64,000 nucleotides of DNA from an uncultured Clostridia bacterium (GTDB lineage Bacteria; Bacillota; Clostridia; Christensenellales; CAG-138): assembly GCA_934633695.1 (NCBI GenBank), contig CAKTYT010000004.1:14596-78595 (forward strand), written 5' to 3'. The translations under genes and the position numbers were made by a program. The notes beneath the pieces are model-generated. The model saw only the letters and a program-made list of their open reading frames with translations, ran no database searches and was not told the origin of the DNA. Shown one piece after another: positions 50,537-59,392 of the stretch (positions within the stretch are counted from its first letter, which is position 1; each line of letters begins with the position of its first letter).

Positions 50537-50598
50537 CGATTTGTGTGCGGTGGCGAAAGGCACCGCTTCGAGAACAACGTGCTGAAAGGATGAAATAA

Positions 50599-52044
50599 AT
50601 GGTTGTACGCACACGTTTTGCACCCAGTCCGACAGGGTATTTGCATATTGGCGGCTTGAGAACGGCTCTCTATGCTTACCTTTTTGCTAAGAAAAATAAC
50701 GGAGTGTTTATCCTCCGCATTGAAGATACCGATCAGGCTCGCTATGTTGAAGGAGCTGTGGAAAAAATTTACAGCGGCTTGAAGCTTGCCGGCATACAGT
50801 GGGATGAAGGTCCCGATGTCGGCGGTGATTTCGGTCCTTATGTCCAGAGTGAGCGTAAGGATATGTACCTTCCATATGCTAAAGAACTCGTTGAAAAGGG
50901 CAAGGCATATTACTGCTTCTGCACCAAGGAAGAGCTTGAACAGAGGCGTGCAGAGACTGAGGCAAGGGGCGAGTCCTTTAAATATGACAAGCACTGCCTG
51001 AGGCTCAGCGAGGAAGAAGTGCAGCGTCGTCTCGATGCCGGCGAGCCCTATGTTATACGTCAGAATATTCCCGAAAGCGGTGAAGCAGGGTTTGACGATG
51101 TTATCTACGGTCGAATTGAGGTTGATTGCTCGGAACTGGACGATAACGTACTTATCAAAGCGGACGGAATGCCAACTTATAACTTTGCAAACGTTATTGA
51201 TGATCACACGATGGGCATAACTCACGTTATGCGCGGCAATGAATATCTCAGTTCAACCCCTAAGTACAACCTGCTGTACGAGGCTTTCGGCTGGGAAAAG
51301 CCGGTTTACATCCACCTCACTCCCGTCATGAAGGACTCGACGAGAAAGCTCAGCAAGCGTTACGGCGACCCGGGATTCGAAGATCTGCTCGCTCAGGGCT
51401 ATCTTGCGGAGGCGATTATCAATTATGTTGCCCTCGTCGGTTGGAGTCCGGGAAATGATCGCGAATTCTTTACAATGCCGGAGCTTATTGAGGCATTTGG
51501 TATAGATGGGCTGTCAAAATCTCCTGCTATATTCGATGCAGCAAAGCTCCGTTGGATGAATGCCGAGTACATTCGTAAGCTCACCCCGGAAGAATATATA
51601 AAACATGCAGAGCCTTATCTTGAAGAAGCCGGAGTCGGCAGCATGGACAAGGCAATTCTCGCAAAGATACTCCAGCCGAGGACGGAGGTTTTTACCGATA
51701 TAAAGGATACGGTTGATTTTCTTGCGAAATTGGATGAGAATTATCCAATTGATCTTTTTACTAATAAAAAGTCAAAAACGAACCCTGAAGTTTGCAGGGA
51801 GGTTCTTTCAAACGTTATCCCGAAACTCGAAGAGCTGCGGGAGTGGACTGAAACCTGTCTGCACGATTTCCTGATGAGTTATGCTGCCGAAAACGGAATG
51901 AAAAACGGAACTCTGCTTTGGCCAATCCGCATTGCAATGAGCGGCAGGACCGTTACCCCGGGCGGTGCGATCGAGATTGCAGCTCTGCTCGGCAGGGATG
52001 AATCACTGAGAAGACTCAAACTCGGTCTTGAAAAATTGATGTAA
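50599..52044 (+). CDS. gltX: Glutamyl-tRNA synthetase
   Basis: 481 residues, class I synthetase. TRFAPSPTGYLHIGGLRTALY holds the HIGH-type motif (HIGG), and RKLSKRYGD is the KMSKS-type loop (KLSKR). The C-terminal anticodon-binding helical domain is complete. It charges tRNA-Glu and, if this organism uses the amidotransferase route, tRNA-Gln too. A GAAAGGATG-type ribosome site precedes the ATG. Confidence 0.97.
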   Translation: MVVRTRFAPSPTGYLHIGGLRTALYAYLFAKKNNGVFILRIEDTDQARYVEGAVEKIYSGLKLAGIQWDEGPDVGGDFGPYVQSERKDMYLPYAKELVEKGKAYYCFCTKEELEQRRAETEARGESFKYDKHCLRLSEEEVQRRLDAGEPYVIRQNIPESGEAGFDDVIYGRIEVDCSELDDNVLIKADGMPTYNFANVIDDHTMGITHVMRGNEYLSSTPKYNLLYEAFGWEKPVYIHLTPVMKDSTRKLSKRYGDPGFEDLLAQGYLAEAIINYVALVGWSPGNDREFFTMPELIEAFGIDGLSKSPAIFDAAKLRWMNAEYIRKLTPEEYIKHAEPYLEEAGVGSMDKAILAKILQPRTEVFTDIKDTVDFLAKLDENYPIDLFTNKKSKTNPEVCREVLSNVIPKLEELREWTETCLHDFLMSYAAENGMKNGTLLWPIRIAMSGRTVTPGGAIEIAALLGRDESLRRLKLGLEKLM

Positions 52045-52095
52045 AGATAAAACAGGAGCGGCGGCAAACCCGCCGTTCCGAACTTCGGAGGCTGA

Positions 52096-52545
52096 ATGAA
52101 CGAGATTTTGAGCGAATATTTCCGCCGAAAGGAAGCGGAGGCGGAAGCAAGAGAACACGGACAGCGTGAGAAGATACTTATCGAGGAGGGACTTTTCGAA
52201 AAGGAATATTCCGTCAATAGGACAGCGGAGTTTTGCTTTAGCGAGCAAGTCGATTCATCAGAAATATACTACAAAAAGGTTCCGATCGAAGTGACAGACG
52301 AGGAGTTCAACCGCATCATTGAGCTTCGAAATGCAAGTAAAAAGCGTATTACCCTGCCTGATATTTTTACATACAGCGGTATCGCAGAATTTGGTATTGG
52401 AACAATTGTGTCGATTGTCGCCGCAGTAAAGACTCACAACTTTCTACTCTTCCCGGCAGGCATTTTCGGTGCATTTGCTGCCGGTTTGCTGTTCATCGGT
52501 TTCGGAGAAATCATACGGTTGCTCTCTGTAAACAATGAAAAGTGA
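52096..52545 (+). CDS. Small two-helix membrane protein of unknown function
   Basis: 149 residues. A charged N-terminal half (Glu/Arg-rich helix, possible coiled coil, 1-30), then two membrane segments (about 98-115 and 119-142). No family recognised. It follows gltX by 51 nt with a GC hairpin (GGCGG / CCGCC) between; TTCGGAGG precedes the ATG. Probably co-transcribed with gltX. It is convergent with the next gene. Confidence 0.7.
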   Translation: MNEILSEYFRRKEAEAEAREHGQREKILIEEGLFEKEYSVNRTAEFCFSEQVDSSEIYYKKVPIEVTDEEFNRIIELRNASKKRITLPDIFTYSGIAEFGIGTIVSIVAAVKTHNFLLFPAGIFGAFAAGLLFIGFGEIIRLLSVNNEK

Positions 52546-52546
52546 A

Positions 52547-53056
52547 TTAAGTAAGGCGTGAAACAAACGCCTCGACTTCTTTATCGCTGCGACAGCGAAC
52601 AAATTTTTCGGGGTAACGGTTGGCAGTTCGCTCGTATGCCGCTTTTGCGTACCGGTTTCGACAGTCCTTTGTTACCCATTTCAAAAATTCCTTGTCAAGC
52701 TTTTCGTCACAGCCGAAAGTAACGCTTTCGCGACTCGTTCCTTTGTATTTTTTGTAGCGTTGACTCACCCTCTTCAGGCAGGTGAGCATGGGAAAATCAA
52801 GAAAAACAATATAATCTGCTTCATCGAATCGACGCTGCTGGAGTATTTGACGGTAGTTCCCGTCGATCACCCATGAGTCCCTTTCGTCCATCCAGTCTGA
52901 AACGATGCTTATGCATTCTTCCATTTCACGTTCAGTCCAGTTGGGCTTGAATCGAATGGTGTCAAGATAGAGCAGCGGAAGCTCCAGCTTTTCCGAAATG
53001 CGTTTTGCGAGCGTTGACTTGCCGGCACCGCTGTAGCCGATAATTGAAATCTTCAT
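52547..53056 (-). CDS. P-loop kinase-like ATPase (FlaR/adenylate-kinase-like)
   Basis: 169 residues. Walker A GYSGAGKSTLAKR, a DTIRFKPNWTER segment and a Trp-rich WVIDGNYRQIL are typical of the proteins called DNA topology modulation protein FlaR, which are adenylate-kinase-fold NTPases of unknown substrate. AAAGGAG precedes the ATG. It lies 18 nt after the AEC transporter gene, in the same operon. Confidence 0.85.
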   Translation of the reverse strand: MKISIIGYSGAGKSTLAKRISEKLELPLLYLDTIRFKPNWTEREMEECISIVSDWMDERDSWVIDGNYRQILQQRRFDEADYIVFLDFPMLTCLKRVSQRYKKYKGTSRESVTFGCDEKLDKEFLKWVTKDCRNRYAKAAYERTANRYPEKFVRCRSDKEVEAFVSRLT

Positions 53057-53074
53057 TTAGTCTCCTTTTAAATT

Positions 53075-54097
53075 TTAACCATAAATTCCGAGTGCCTGCA
53101 TAAACAGCATCAGCAGGGGTACAACGATAAAACAGCCGAGCGTCGTCAGACACATTCCACCGGCGACGAACGCTTCATCGGCGTCATGGTCGGCAGCGAC
53201 AACGACTGCCTGTGTCATAGCGGGCATTGCCGATTCGATTATCAATACGCCGGAGGGCATGCCGTGAAAGTTGAAAAGTTTGCAGAGCATGGCCATAGTG
53301 AGCGGTGCAGCGATAAAACGCATTAATATAACGCAGATCTGAAACCTGTCGGGCTTTAGCGAGTTGAAGCCGTAATCGTAGAGTGCAAAGCCAATGTAAA
53401 AGAGTGCGAGCGGTGTGACGAGATTGCCGATGTAACCGGCAAGGCGAACGGCAGGCTCAGGAAGTTTTATGCCGAGGGCGAGGCAGGGGAGCGAAACTGC
53501 GAGGGCGATAAGGGGCGGTGAAGCAATTTTCTTTAACGCTGTGATGATAATATTCTTTTTGTCTTTTGCTGAAATATCGGCATTATTTTCAGAAACGGCA
53601 TTTGTGCCGGCTTGTATGGCAATCGATGCTTCACCGGATTTTCCGATAAGATAATTTCCGATAGTCCAGAAAAGCGTTGTGTTGACGATGTAATAACACA
53701 TAACGTACGGTACAGCAGCTTCTCCAAACAGGCCGGTGTTCATCGGAAGCCCGACAAATACAGAATTTGAAAAAGCACACATAGCAATGAACCCGCCGCG
53801 GCGAATAGCCGGAGGCTTTAATATTTTTGCAAGCAAAAAGGCAATTGCAACGGTTGCCGCCATGCTGAGAGCCGGCAGAAGAAAAAGCAGATGCGGTTTT
53901 TCAAGCTCCGAAAGGTTCAGCCCGCCGAATGCGTTCTTGACGACGAGTGCAGGCATGCCCGCAGAGATTATAAGCTTTATGAGGAGCTTTTTGTTGCCTT
54001 TGTTTATGTAGCCGAGTTTACCGAACAGAAAGCCGACGGCGGCAATACCTATTACGATGATAACTGCAACAAGTGCGTTCAGCGTTGTTTTGAGCAT
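53075..54097 (-). CDS. AEC-family (auxin-efflux-carrier type) transporter
   Basis: 340 residues with about ten membrane segments. Family features: the N-terminal GFLFGKLGYIN, the central segment FVGLPMNTGLFGEAAVPY, and a C-terminal IESAMPAMTQAVVVAADHDADEAFVAGG. AEC proteins export or import organic anions such as malate; the substrate is unknown here. A central loop (about 155-180) is cytoplasmic. AAGGAG precedes the ATG. Confidence 0.92.
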   Translation of the reverse strand: MLKTTLNALVAVIIVIGIAAVGFLFGKLGYINKGNKKLLIKLIISAGMPALVVKNAFGGLNLSELEKPHLLFLLPALSMAATVAIAFLLAKILKPPAIRRGGFIAMCAFSNSVFVGLPMNTGLFGEAAVPYVMCYYIVNTTLFWTIGNYLIGKSGEASIAIQAGTNAVSENNADISAKDKKNIIITALKKIASPPLIALAVSLPCLALGIKLPEPAVRLAGYIGNLVTPLALFYIGFALYDYGFNSLKPDRFQICVILMRFIAAPLTMAMLCKLFNFHGMPSGVLIIESAMPAMTQAVVVAADHDADEAFVAGGMCLTTLGCFIVVPLLMLFMQALGIYG

Positions 54098-54111
54098 GAC
54101 TTCTCCTTACG

Positions 54112-54150
54112 CATGAGAAAACGGAGAGGGAGCTTTCGCCCCATCTCCGC
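54112..54150 (-). terminator. Terminator of the DUF1015 gene
   Basis: Minus-strand stem GCGGAGATGGGG / CTCCCTCTCCGT with loop CGAAAG, followed by TTTTC, between the DUF1015 stop and the AEC gene. Confidence 0.8.
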
Positions 54151-54168
54151 AAAATAACTTATGTCTGC

Positions 54169-55506
54169 TTAGCCCTTGATGCTCCTGCACTCAAGGTAAT
54201 ATCTTTTCTCATGTGCTTCGCCCATGGAGAAGGTTTTTCTGGGAAGGGCTCCGTCAAATACGACAGTGCGGAAGAGAGCCGATTTATGCATGGGGGGAAG
54301 CAGGAAACCAATATTACCGGGCTTGCTGCCAAGCTCTTCAACTACGTCTGCACCGTGGATGTAGTCGATAACCGCACCCTCGGTTGCTTTGAGGACGACG
54401 TCAAGTGCGTTCTGAAGAGTACCAACTTCGAGCTGTGCAGCAGGGTCGGAAACGACGATAAGTCCGCGTTTGCCTTCGACAATGACGGGGATAACATGCT
54501 TACCCTCTTCAGCGGCTGCGTCGGCGGCTTTCTTCATGCACTTTCCACAGTCGAAAAACTTGACTTCGCAGTCGCCGTTCTGCTCTTTGAGCTTAGAGGT
54601 GAGAGCCTCGAGGAAGGCGGGAGTGTGAACGTTGAAAACAACACGGTGGATTGGTTCAAAGACGATGCCGTCATCGTGTACGTTTTCAAGCTCGATAAGG
54701 GCATAGCGGGCAGGGTGATTCTCACGTTCTTCGGGGGAAAGTGTTTGCTTGAGCTTCTCCCAGTTTGCCTTTGCGGTCGCAAAGCTGTGGTTGCCGTCAC
54801 CCATTGCGAAGAGGAGGGGAGCCATCTCTTTGCCGTACTTGTTGGGGTCAACGAGGGCTTCGAGTGCCTTAATAACACCTTCTATGAGGGCTTCGTCATT
54901 GATGAGCCAGCCTTCGATGTGACCTCCGTTCTGCATAAGATCGAAATTGTAGAGCTCTTCGACCTTATCAAGACTCTTTTCAAGAGGTTCGATAACGGTT
55001 TTCTTTTCATCATCAATAAGAACGATGATATGGGGAAGTTCGAGGGGAGCACCGTCGCGAATCCTCAGACGGGGAGGAATACGCTCAACGATTGTGCCTT
55101 CGGTCGCACGGATAAGGGTGGTTGAACCTTTGGAATAGTCGTAGCATTCCAAGTCGAGTGCAGCAACAAGACCGTTTCGAGTCTTGCCGTCAACAGTACG
55201 GCGGGTGAAGACAAGACCTTCGCCGCGATTGACGAGGGTACCGTTTGCAACATATTCTTCCATTGCCTTGCGGATCGCTGCAATGCGTTCCGCTTCGCCT
55301 TCTTTTTCAAGGTAGATTTCGGGAAGCATGAGCCTGAGGGTCGAGGGAGCATCACCGACGATCTCTTCACACTTATTCCAATAATCGGGCTGGGAAGTGT
55401 ATTGGTCACATGCAACGCATGCCCACTTTGTCAAATCAACATTCTTTGAGGGCATCATAAGCTCCGGAACGCAAAAGCCGAAGTTGTTCTTAAACTTAGG
55501 GTTCAT
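54169..55506 (-). CDS. DUF1015 family protein
   Basis: A 445-residue cytosolic protein. The conserved DUF1015 pieces are present: WACVACDQYTSQPDYWN near the N-terminus, LLFAMGDGNHSFATAKANWE, and HNLPDxxP-like architecture replaced here by FLLPPMHKSALFRTV. The function is unestablished; the GDGNHS motif suggests a hydrolase or kinase-like site. GGAGG lies 6 nt before the ATG. Its codons look well adapted, consistent with good expression. Single-gene transcript. Confidence 0.85.
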   Translation of the reverse strand: MNPKFKNNFGFCVPELMMPSKNVDLTKWACVACDQYTSQPDYWNKCEEIVGDAPSTLRLMLPEIYLEKEGEAERIAAIRKAMEEYVANGTLVNRGEGLVFTRRTVDGKTRNGLVAALDLECYDYSKGSTTLIRATEGTIVERIPPRLRIRDGAPLELPHIIVLIDDEKKTVIEPLEKSLDKVEELYNFDLMQNGGHIEGWLINDEALIEGVIKALEALVDPNKYGKEMAPLLFAMGDGNHSFATAKANWEKLKQTLSPEERENHPARYALIELENVHDDGIVFEPIHRVVFNVHTPAFLEALTSKLKEQNGDCEVKFFDCGKCMKKAADAAAEEGKHVIPVIVEGKRGLIVVSDPAAQLEVGTLQNALDVVLKATEGAVIDYIHGADVVEELGSKPGNIGFLLPPMHKSALFRTVVFDGALPRKTFSMGEAHEKRYYLECRSIKG

Positions 55507-55637
55507 ATTTTTCCTCCGTTTATTGATGTATGCTTAGGTGCATAACATTCTTCTCGCTTAATTTTAACCCAAAACAGCTAAATTAGCAATAAAAAACAGT
55601 TCAAAAATCAAATATATCAAAACTGCGGGAAAACAAA

Positions 55638-56183
55638 TCAAGTGTCTGACGGTGCAGTATCGCTCTCGCCGAGGAGCTTCGCCGCATCGACGTTTTCCTG
55701 AACGAATTCCATGGAACACCATAAAGCCCCGACAAGGTGCTCGCCTCCGCCGAGGGCGATCTGAACCTGGCGGCGGCCCTTATTTATCTTTACTATCTCA
55801 CCGTTAAAGTCCTTCAGAGGTCCGGAAACGAATTTGATTTTCCGTCCCACCTGAACAGCTTCTGAAATTCGTATACAGCCGTCGTATTTCTTCAGCCACT
55901 CGACGAACTCCGCATCGGCACCGCGCAGGGCGTAGGTTTCATCATCATATTTAAGCAGCTTAATGACGGAAGAATCACGCAGAATGCGGACCCAGTCGGG
56001 TTCGGCATCCGTCTCAAAAAAGACGTAACCGGGCATGAGCCGACGCATTGAACGTACGGGATTTGCATTTCCACCAGTCCACTGTACAACGGTGGGGCAG
56101 ATGAATTCGTACCCCAGGTGCGATAAAAGGCGGCCGACATCGCCCTCCTTGCCGGAAATGCAAAATAGACAATAGCTTTTCAT
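55638..56183 (-). CDS. LoaP-like NusG-paralogue antiterminator
   Basis: 181 residues. NGN domain (about 1-110: YCLFCISGKEGDVGRLL, MRRLMPGYVFFETD) and a KOW domain (about 118-165: FVSGPLKDFNGEIVKINKGRRQVQI). It differs from housekeeping NusG in lacking the usual N-terminus and ending in an acidic tail. The specialised LoaP branch acts on particular long operons through leader RNA hairpins. It lies 21 nt after the ArsR-type regulator gene in one operon, facing away from a surface-protein gene. AAAGGAG precedes the ATG. Confidence 0.85.
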   Translation of the reverse strand: MKSYCLFCISGKEGDVGRLLSHLGYEFICPTVVQWTGGNANPVRSMRRLMPGYVFFETDAEPDWVRILRDSSVIKLLKYDDETYALRGADAEFVEWLKKYDGCIRISEAVQVGRKIKFVSGPLKDFNGEIVKINKGRRQVQIALGGGEHLVGALWCSMEFVQENVDAAKLLGESDTAPSDT

Positions 56184-56204
56184 GAAATGCTCCTTTGCCG
56201 TTTC

Positions 56205-57281
56205 TCAGTCTTCGTCCCCGCGGACAAAGTATTTCCGTTGGGCATTGATAAAGGCTTCGATTTCATCAGTATTAAGTGAATAGTAAATCCTGGCACCGTC
56301 ATTGTGTACAGTTACGAGATTTACGGCAGCGAGAACGCCAACGTGCTGGGAGACCGTGACAGGTGAAATGCCGAGCAGCTTTGAAAGCTCCCTGCCGTAG
56401 GCGGGCCCTTCGAGCAGACGTGTGACTATATCGAATCGCTTTTGATTGCCGAGAGCATCCATTTTTTTCACAAGATTAGGTTCGCCTGCACTTGAGCCGT
56501 TTTCCTTGATCAGTACAAAAAGTGTTCCAAGCATGACCCACATTGCCTTTGAATCTGAGGAATAGCCAAAGTGAATATATTTTGCGGCGTAGACGGATGG
56601 GTAGAAGAACAGTTCATCGACAGGATTATTCCATTCTTTGAGATACTTGCTCACCAATTCCGCCGGAGGTACGGCTGAAAGAACTCGCTTGTATTCATCG
56701 AGAAGGGGATTGAAAAGCTCACTGCATTTTTCAAACTCCTTTGCAATGGGAGTCAGTGCTTTCTCAAGCATGCGGACATAGCTTTCGCCATCAAGAGCAA
56801 CGTCCATGAGCAGCAGCTTGGATTCGGCGGGAAGTTCACTCGCCTTAAGCAGCTTGAAAAGAGAGATGGTGTCCGTCCCCGTGCAGTCATCCGGGCAATC
56901 CGGCGAAATGCTCTGCATGATTATTTTTGAAAATGACGGCACTCCCTTTAAAACATTATCAAAAAAACTCTCATAGCTGCGGATACCGAAAGCGGCATGC
57001 GGGTCGGGAATCAGGATGTGGCTTACGGTGTTGTTTGAAGACATATCGTTGCTCTGGTTCGGACTAAGCGGAGCAAAGAGCATTGAAATAACTTCGTCAC
57101 TGACAGTTATTGAACTTTCAAGGCGGTTTTCAAGTTCGATGAGTACTTCAAACAGCTCGGAAAGCCTGCTCTCCGAACGTTTCGAGAGGTTTTTGGCAAA
57201 ATCCTTCCAGTGGAAACCAAGCACGCGGTTGCAGAGAAACGTGCATGCTTCGTATAGAGGGATCGGTTTGAAATCAATCAT
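56205..57281 (-). CDS. Large ArsR-type winged-helix regulator, analogue of the 27621 protein
   Basis: 358 residues. The C-terminal ~85 residues are an ArsR winged helix (MDALGNQKRFDIVTRLLEG, AYGRELSKLLGISPVTVSQHVGVL, wing NDGARIYYSL). The N-terminal ~270 residues form a helical region of unknown family with overall layout like the regulator at 27621. AGGAGG lies 4 nt before the ATG. It is divergent from the sortase-anchored surface protein gene and co-transcribed with the LoaP-like gene, so it probably represses or senses for that surface gene. Confidence 0.8.
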   Translation of the reverse strand: MIDFKPIPLYEACTFLCNRVLGFHWKDFAKNLSKRSESRLSELFEVLIELENRLESSITVSDEVISMLFAPLSPNQSNDMSSNNTVSHILIPDPHAAFGIRSYESFFDNVLKGVPSFSKIIMQSISPDCPDDCTGTDTISLFKLLKASELPAESKLLLMDVALDGESYVRMLEKALTPIAKEFEKCSELFNPLLDEYKRVLSAVPPAELVSKYLKEWNNPVDELFFYPSVYAAKYIHFGYSSDSKAMWVMLGTLFVLIKENGSSAGEPNLVKKMDALGNQKRFDIVTRLLEGPAYGRELSKLLGISPVTVSQHVGVLAAVNLVTVHNDGARIYYSLNTDEIEAFINAQRKYFVRGDED

Positions 57282-57369
57282 TCAGCCTCCTGAAAAATGC
57301 TTCCGAAAAGCCGGAACGGAAGCAGCGGTATTCGAGTTCATATTATAGCATTTTTTTTGAAAAAAGCTA

Positions 57370-57398
57370 TTGACAAACTCATCCCTACGGTTTATATT
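57370..57398 (+). promoter_or_regulatory. Promoter of the sortase-anchored surface protein gene
   Basis: TTGACA (57370-57375), 17-bp spacer, TATATT (57393-57398). Confidence 0.8.
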
Positions 57399-57411
57399 TA
57401 TGTTAATACGA

Positions 57412-57447
57412 ACGGGTGAACGCAAATTTGCGAACAATCATGCCCGT
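57412..57447 (+). promoter_or_regulatory. Nested inverted repeat in surface-gene leader
   Basis: A perfect 12-bp palindrome CGCAAATTTGCG (57421-57432) lies inside outer arms ACGGG (57412-57416) and CCCGT (57443-57447), between promoter and ribosome site. It could be an operator for the divergent regulator or a leader hairpin for the LoaP-like protein. Confidence 0.5.
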
Positions 57448-57469
57448 GAAAAAAACGGAGGAGAATGAA

Positions 57470-57550
57470 ATGAAGAAAATCCTTTCCCTTTGCCTTGCAC
57501 TCGTAATGGTGCTCGCCTGCTTCCCCACCGCAGTGGGTGCTGGGTGCTGA
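57470..57550 (+). other. Signal-peptide fragment of the surface protein, stranded by a frameshift
   Basis: ATG behind GGAGGAG opens a 26-codon frame encoding a textbook signal peptide (MKKILSLCLALVMVLACF, then PTAVGA), which stops at 57548-57550. If one copy of the 7-bp duplication at 57535-57548 is removed, this frame runs without a break into the large downstream ORF with cleavage after AVGA. Confidence 0.85.
57535..57548 (+). repeat. 7-bp tandem duplication GGGTGCT x2 at signal-peptide junction
   Basis: GGGTGCT occurs at 57535-57541 and 57542-57548. It shifts the frame by +1 exactly between the signal peptide and the mature protein. Confidence 0.95.
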
Positions 57551-59285
57551 CTCAAAGGCGGTCAGCAGTTCCGACGACAGAAGCGGCGGTACGATTTACA
57601 CCATTGAACCCGAAGGGTTCCAAATCAAGTTTGACGATGAAAACATTCAGGCAGTCGAAGTTTTTGCACCGGGTGAGGGTATGGACTTTGACAGCTATAC
57701 CGAATGGGACTTTGTTGCCAACAATACGGAAGGCGTAACATTCAAGGTCAAGTTCCCGGAATACATGGTACCCGAGGATACGTTCATCCAGGACACTTCT
57801 GATTGGTATGTTCCCAAGCATCCCTACGAGCTTGAACAGGATGCCGACGGCTGGTACACGTATTCGTTCAATTTTGACGGTTGGACTGATAATGACGTAC
57901 AGTTCTTTGTAAATCAGCCCGAAAGTAACCCCGTTGCACTCTTCCCCAACGGCGTGTTCAGATTTTTCACCGATATTGATTCACTGACTGCATATTATGA
58001 AGACTTGTTCGGTGTTTTCTGCAACGGTTCGTTCGATTGGAGATATGCTGATGGTTCTGTGATAACCGAGCAGTGGCACTTCGAAACGGAAGAGGAGGTT
58101 GCACAGTGGATAACCATTGACGGAAATGAGGACGGCTACGGCTGGGAGCGTGCACAGCTGTTTAACAATTGTCCGCAGCTCTGGCCCATCTGGGACGGCA
58201 TGGGGGCAATGGTGTCTTCGTCCGAAGAGGAGGGCATCGGATTCATCATGCACCCCGACAATTGGCTCATCAGTCCGGTCTTTGAGGCGGGCTTCTACGT
58301 TTCGATCGGCGGAACTGAGGGTGATGGACGCTATGGCAACAGCTGCATCGGTGCTTATATTACAACCGATGGAGGAGATACTTGGACTCAGGTCGGTTAC
58401 TATATGTTCAAAGAGGGCATTAACCACAAGTACATTGACACTTCCGAATGGGAAGGTCAGAACATTCAGATAGGATTCAGACATTACGCAAATGTGCCCG
58501 CCTCATTCTATCTTCTGCTCGATGAAGTAAAGGTTCACAGCGGCGGTGTATGCCCCGCAAATGCAGAGGACACCTGTGCATATCCCGTTGAACCCATGCC
58601 CTATCCCGAGGATGGCTGGCACTTCGACTACTGGATGGACAGCCCGGCATGCGAAATCATTATTGATGATCCCGACTGTGCACTGGGTATTGTATGGTCA
58701 AAGTGCTATGTCACATACGACGACCATGCAACGCTGAGGTTCAGAGTTTCGGAGGGAACCGATCCGAACTATACCTACCTCCAGAGCCGTGCAGATAACT
58801 TCGAGAAGCACTACCTCAAGGATCTGCCCTTTGACGGAACTTATTACACATACGAATTCGAGGTCGCTTCACACTCAACCGGCTTTGATATGGAGCAGGA
58901 GTACAACTGGGACGAGATCGACATTTACACTCCCGATGGACATTACCTTGATGTAATTAAGGTCTTCCGCACCATCGAAGAAATGGACGCATATCTCAGC
59001 ATTAACCCGGATGTTATTATCGGCTGGAGCTTTGCTCCCGAAACGACTCCGCCCCCCGTTGAGCCCACGCCCGAATCCACGGAAGAACCTGTTGAACCCA
59101 CGGAAGAACCCGGCGAGCCCACGGCAGAACCCGTTGAACCCACGGCAGAACCCGGCGAGCCCACGGCAGAACCCGTTGAACCTCAGCCTCCTACGACCGG
59201 TGCATTCACCATGGCAGGTCTCGGCGTTGCGGCACTTGCAGCAGGTGCAGCAGTTGTCTTTGCCCGCAAAAAGGAGAATGAATAA
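57537..59285 (+). CDS. Cell-wall-anchored surface protein with choice-of-anchor-J-like domain (frame-disrupted from its signal peptide)
   Basis: The main frame is 582 codons. An N-terminal ~165 residues of unknown beta-rich type lead into a domain (about 178-335) resembling cleaved-adhesin/choice-of-anchor-J modules: QWITIDGNEDGYGWERAQ, DNWLISPVFEAG and YITTDGGDTWTQVGYY. A further beta domain precedes a Pro/Glu/Thr linker of 14-residue repeats. The C-terminus is a sorting signal: PPTTG, a hydrophobic segment, then RKKE. PPTTG fits the (S/P)PxTG pattern of class B sortases such as that of C. difficile. As read, it lacks its start and signal peptide because of the 7-bp duplication; the GTG at 57537 has no ribosome site. 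It is either OFF-phase or broken. Confidence 0.85.
   Translation: MLGADSKAVSSSDDRSGGTIYTIEPEGFQIKFDDENIQAVEVFAPGEGMDFDSYTEWDFVANNTEGVTFKVKFPEYMVPEDTFIQDTSDWYVPKHPYELEQDADGWYTYSFNFDGWTDNDVQFFVNQPESNPVALFPNGVFRFFTDIDSLTAYYEDLFGVFCNGSFDWRYADGSVITEQWHFETEEEVAQWITIDGNEDGYGWERAQLFNNCPQLWPIWDGMGAMVSSSEEEGIGFIMHPDNWLISPVFEAGFYVSIGGTEGDGRYGNSCIGAYITTDGGDTWTQVGYYMFKEGINHKYIDTSEWEGQNIQIGFRHYANVPASFYLLLDEVKVHSGGVCPANAEDTCAYPVEPMPYPEDGWHFDYWMDSPACEIIIDDPDCALGIVWSKCYVTYDDHATLRFRVSEGTDPNYTYLQSRADNFEKHYLKDLPFDGTYYTYEFEVASHSTGFDMEQEYNWDEIDIYTPDGHYLDVIKVFRTIEEMDAYLSINPDVIIGWSFAPETTPPPVEPTPESTEEPVEPTEEPGEPTAEPVEPTAEPGEPTAEPVEPQPPTTGAFTMAGLGVAALAAGAAVVFARKKENE
59085..59180 (+). repeat. 42-bp coding repeats (EPVEPTAEPGEPTA) in wall-spanning linker
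   Basis: Two full units (59085-59126, 59127-59168) and a partial third encode the 14-residue repeat. Length is a multiple of three. Confidence 0.9.
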
Positions 59286-59328
59286 AACTGAATAGGATTT
59301 GGAGAATGAATAAAACTGAATAGGATTT
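59273..59328 (+). repeat. 28-bp perfect tandem duplication across the stop codon
   Basis: The 28-bp unit at 59273-59300, containing the last codons and the TAA at 59283-59285, is repeated exactly at 59301-59328. Confidence 0.95.
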
Positions 59329-59345
59329 AAGGAAAGTTGTGAGAA

Positions 59346-59376
59346 ATCCCCCCTGTACATTGTACAGAGGGGACTT
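59346..59376. terminator. Bidirectional terminator after the surface protein gene
   Basis: CCCCCTGTACA / TGTACAGAGGGG stem followed by ACTTTTT, between convergent genes. Confidence 0.8.
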
Positions 59377-59392
59377 TTTCTGCTACATTACT

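Noticed and set aside
54211..55125. 304-codon plus-strand open frame
   Set aside because: Shadow of the DUF1015 gene on the other strand, no ribosome site or family.
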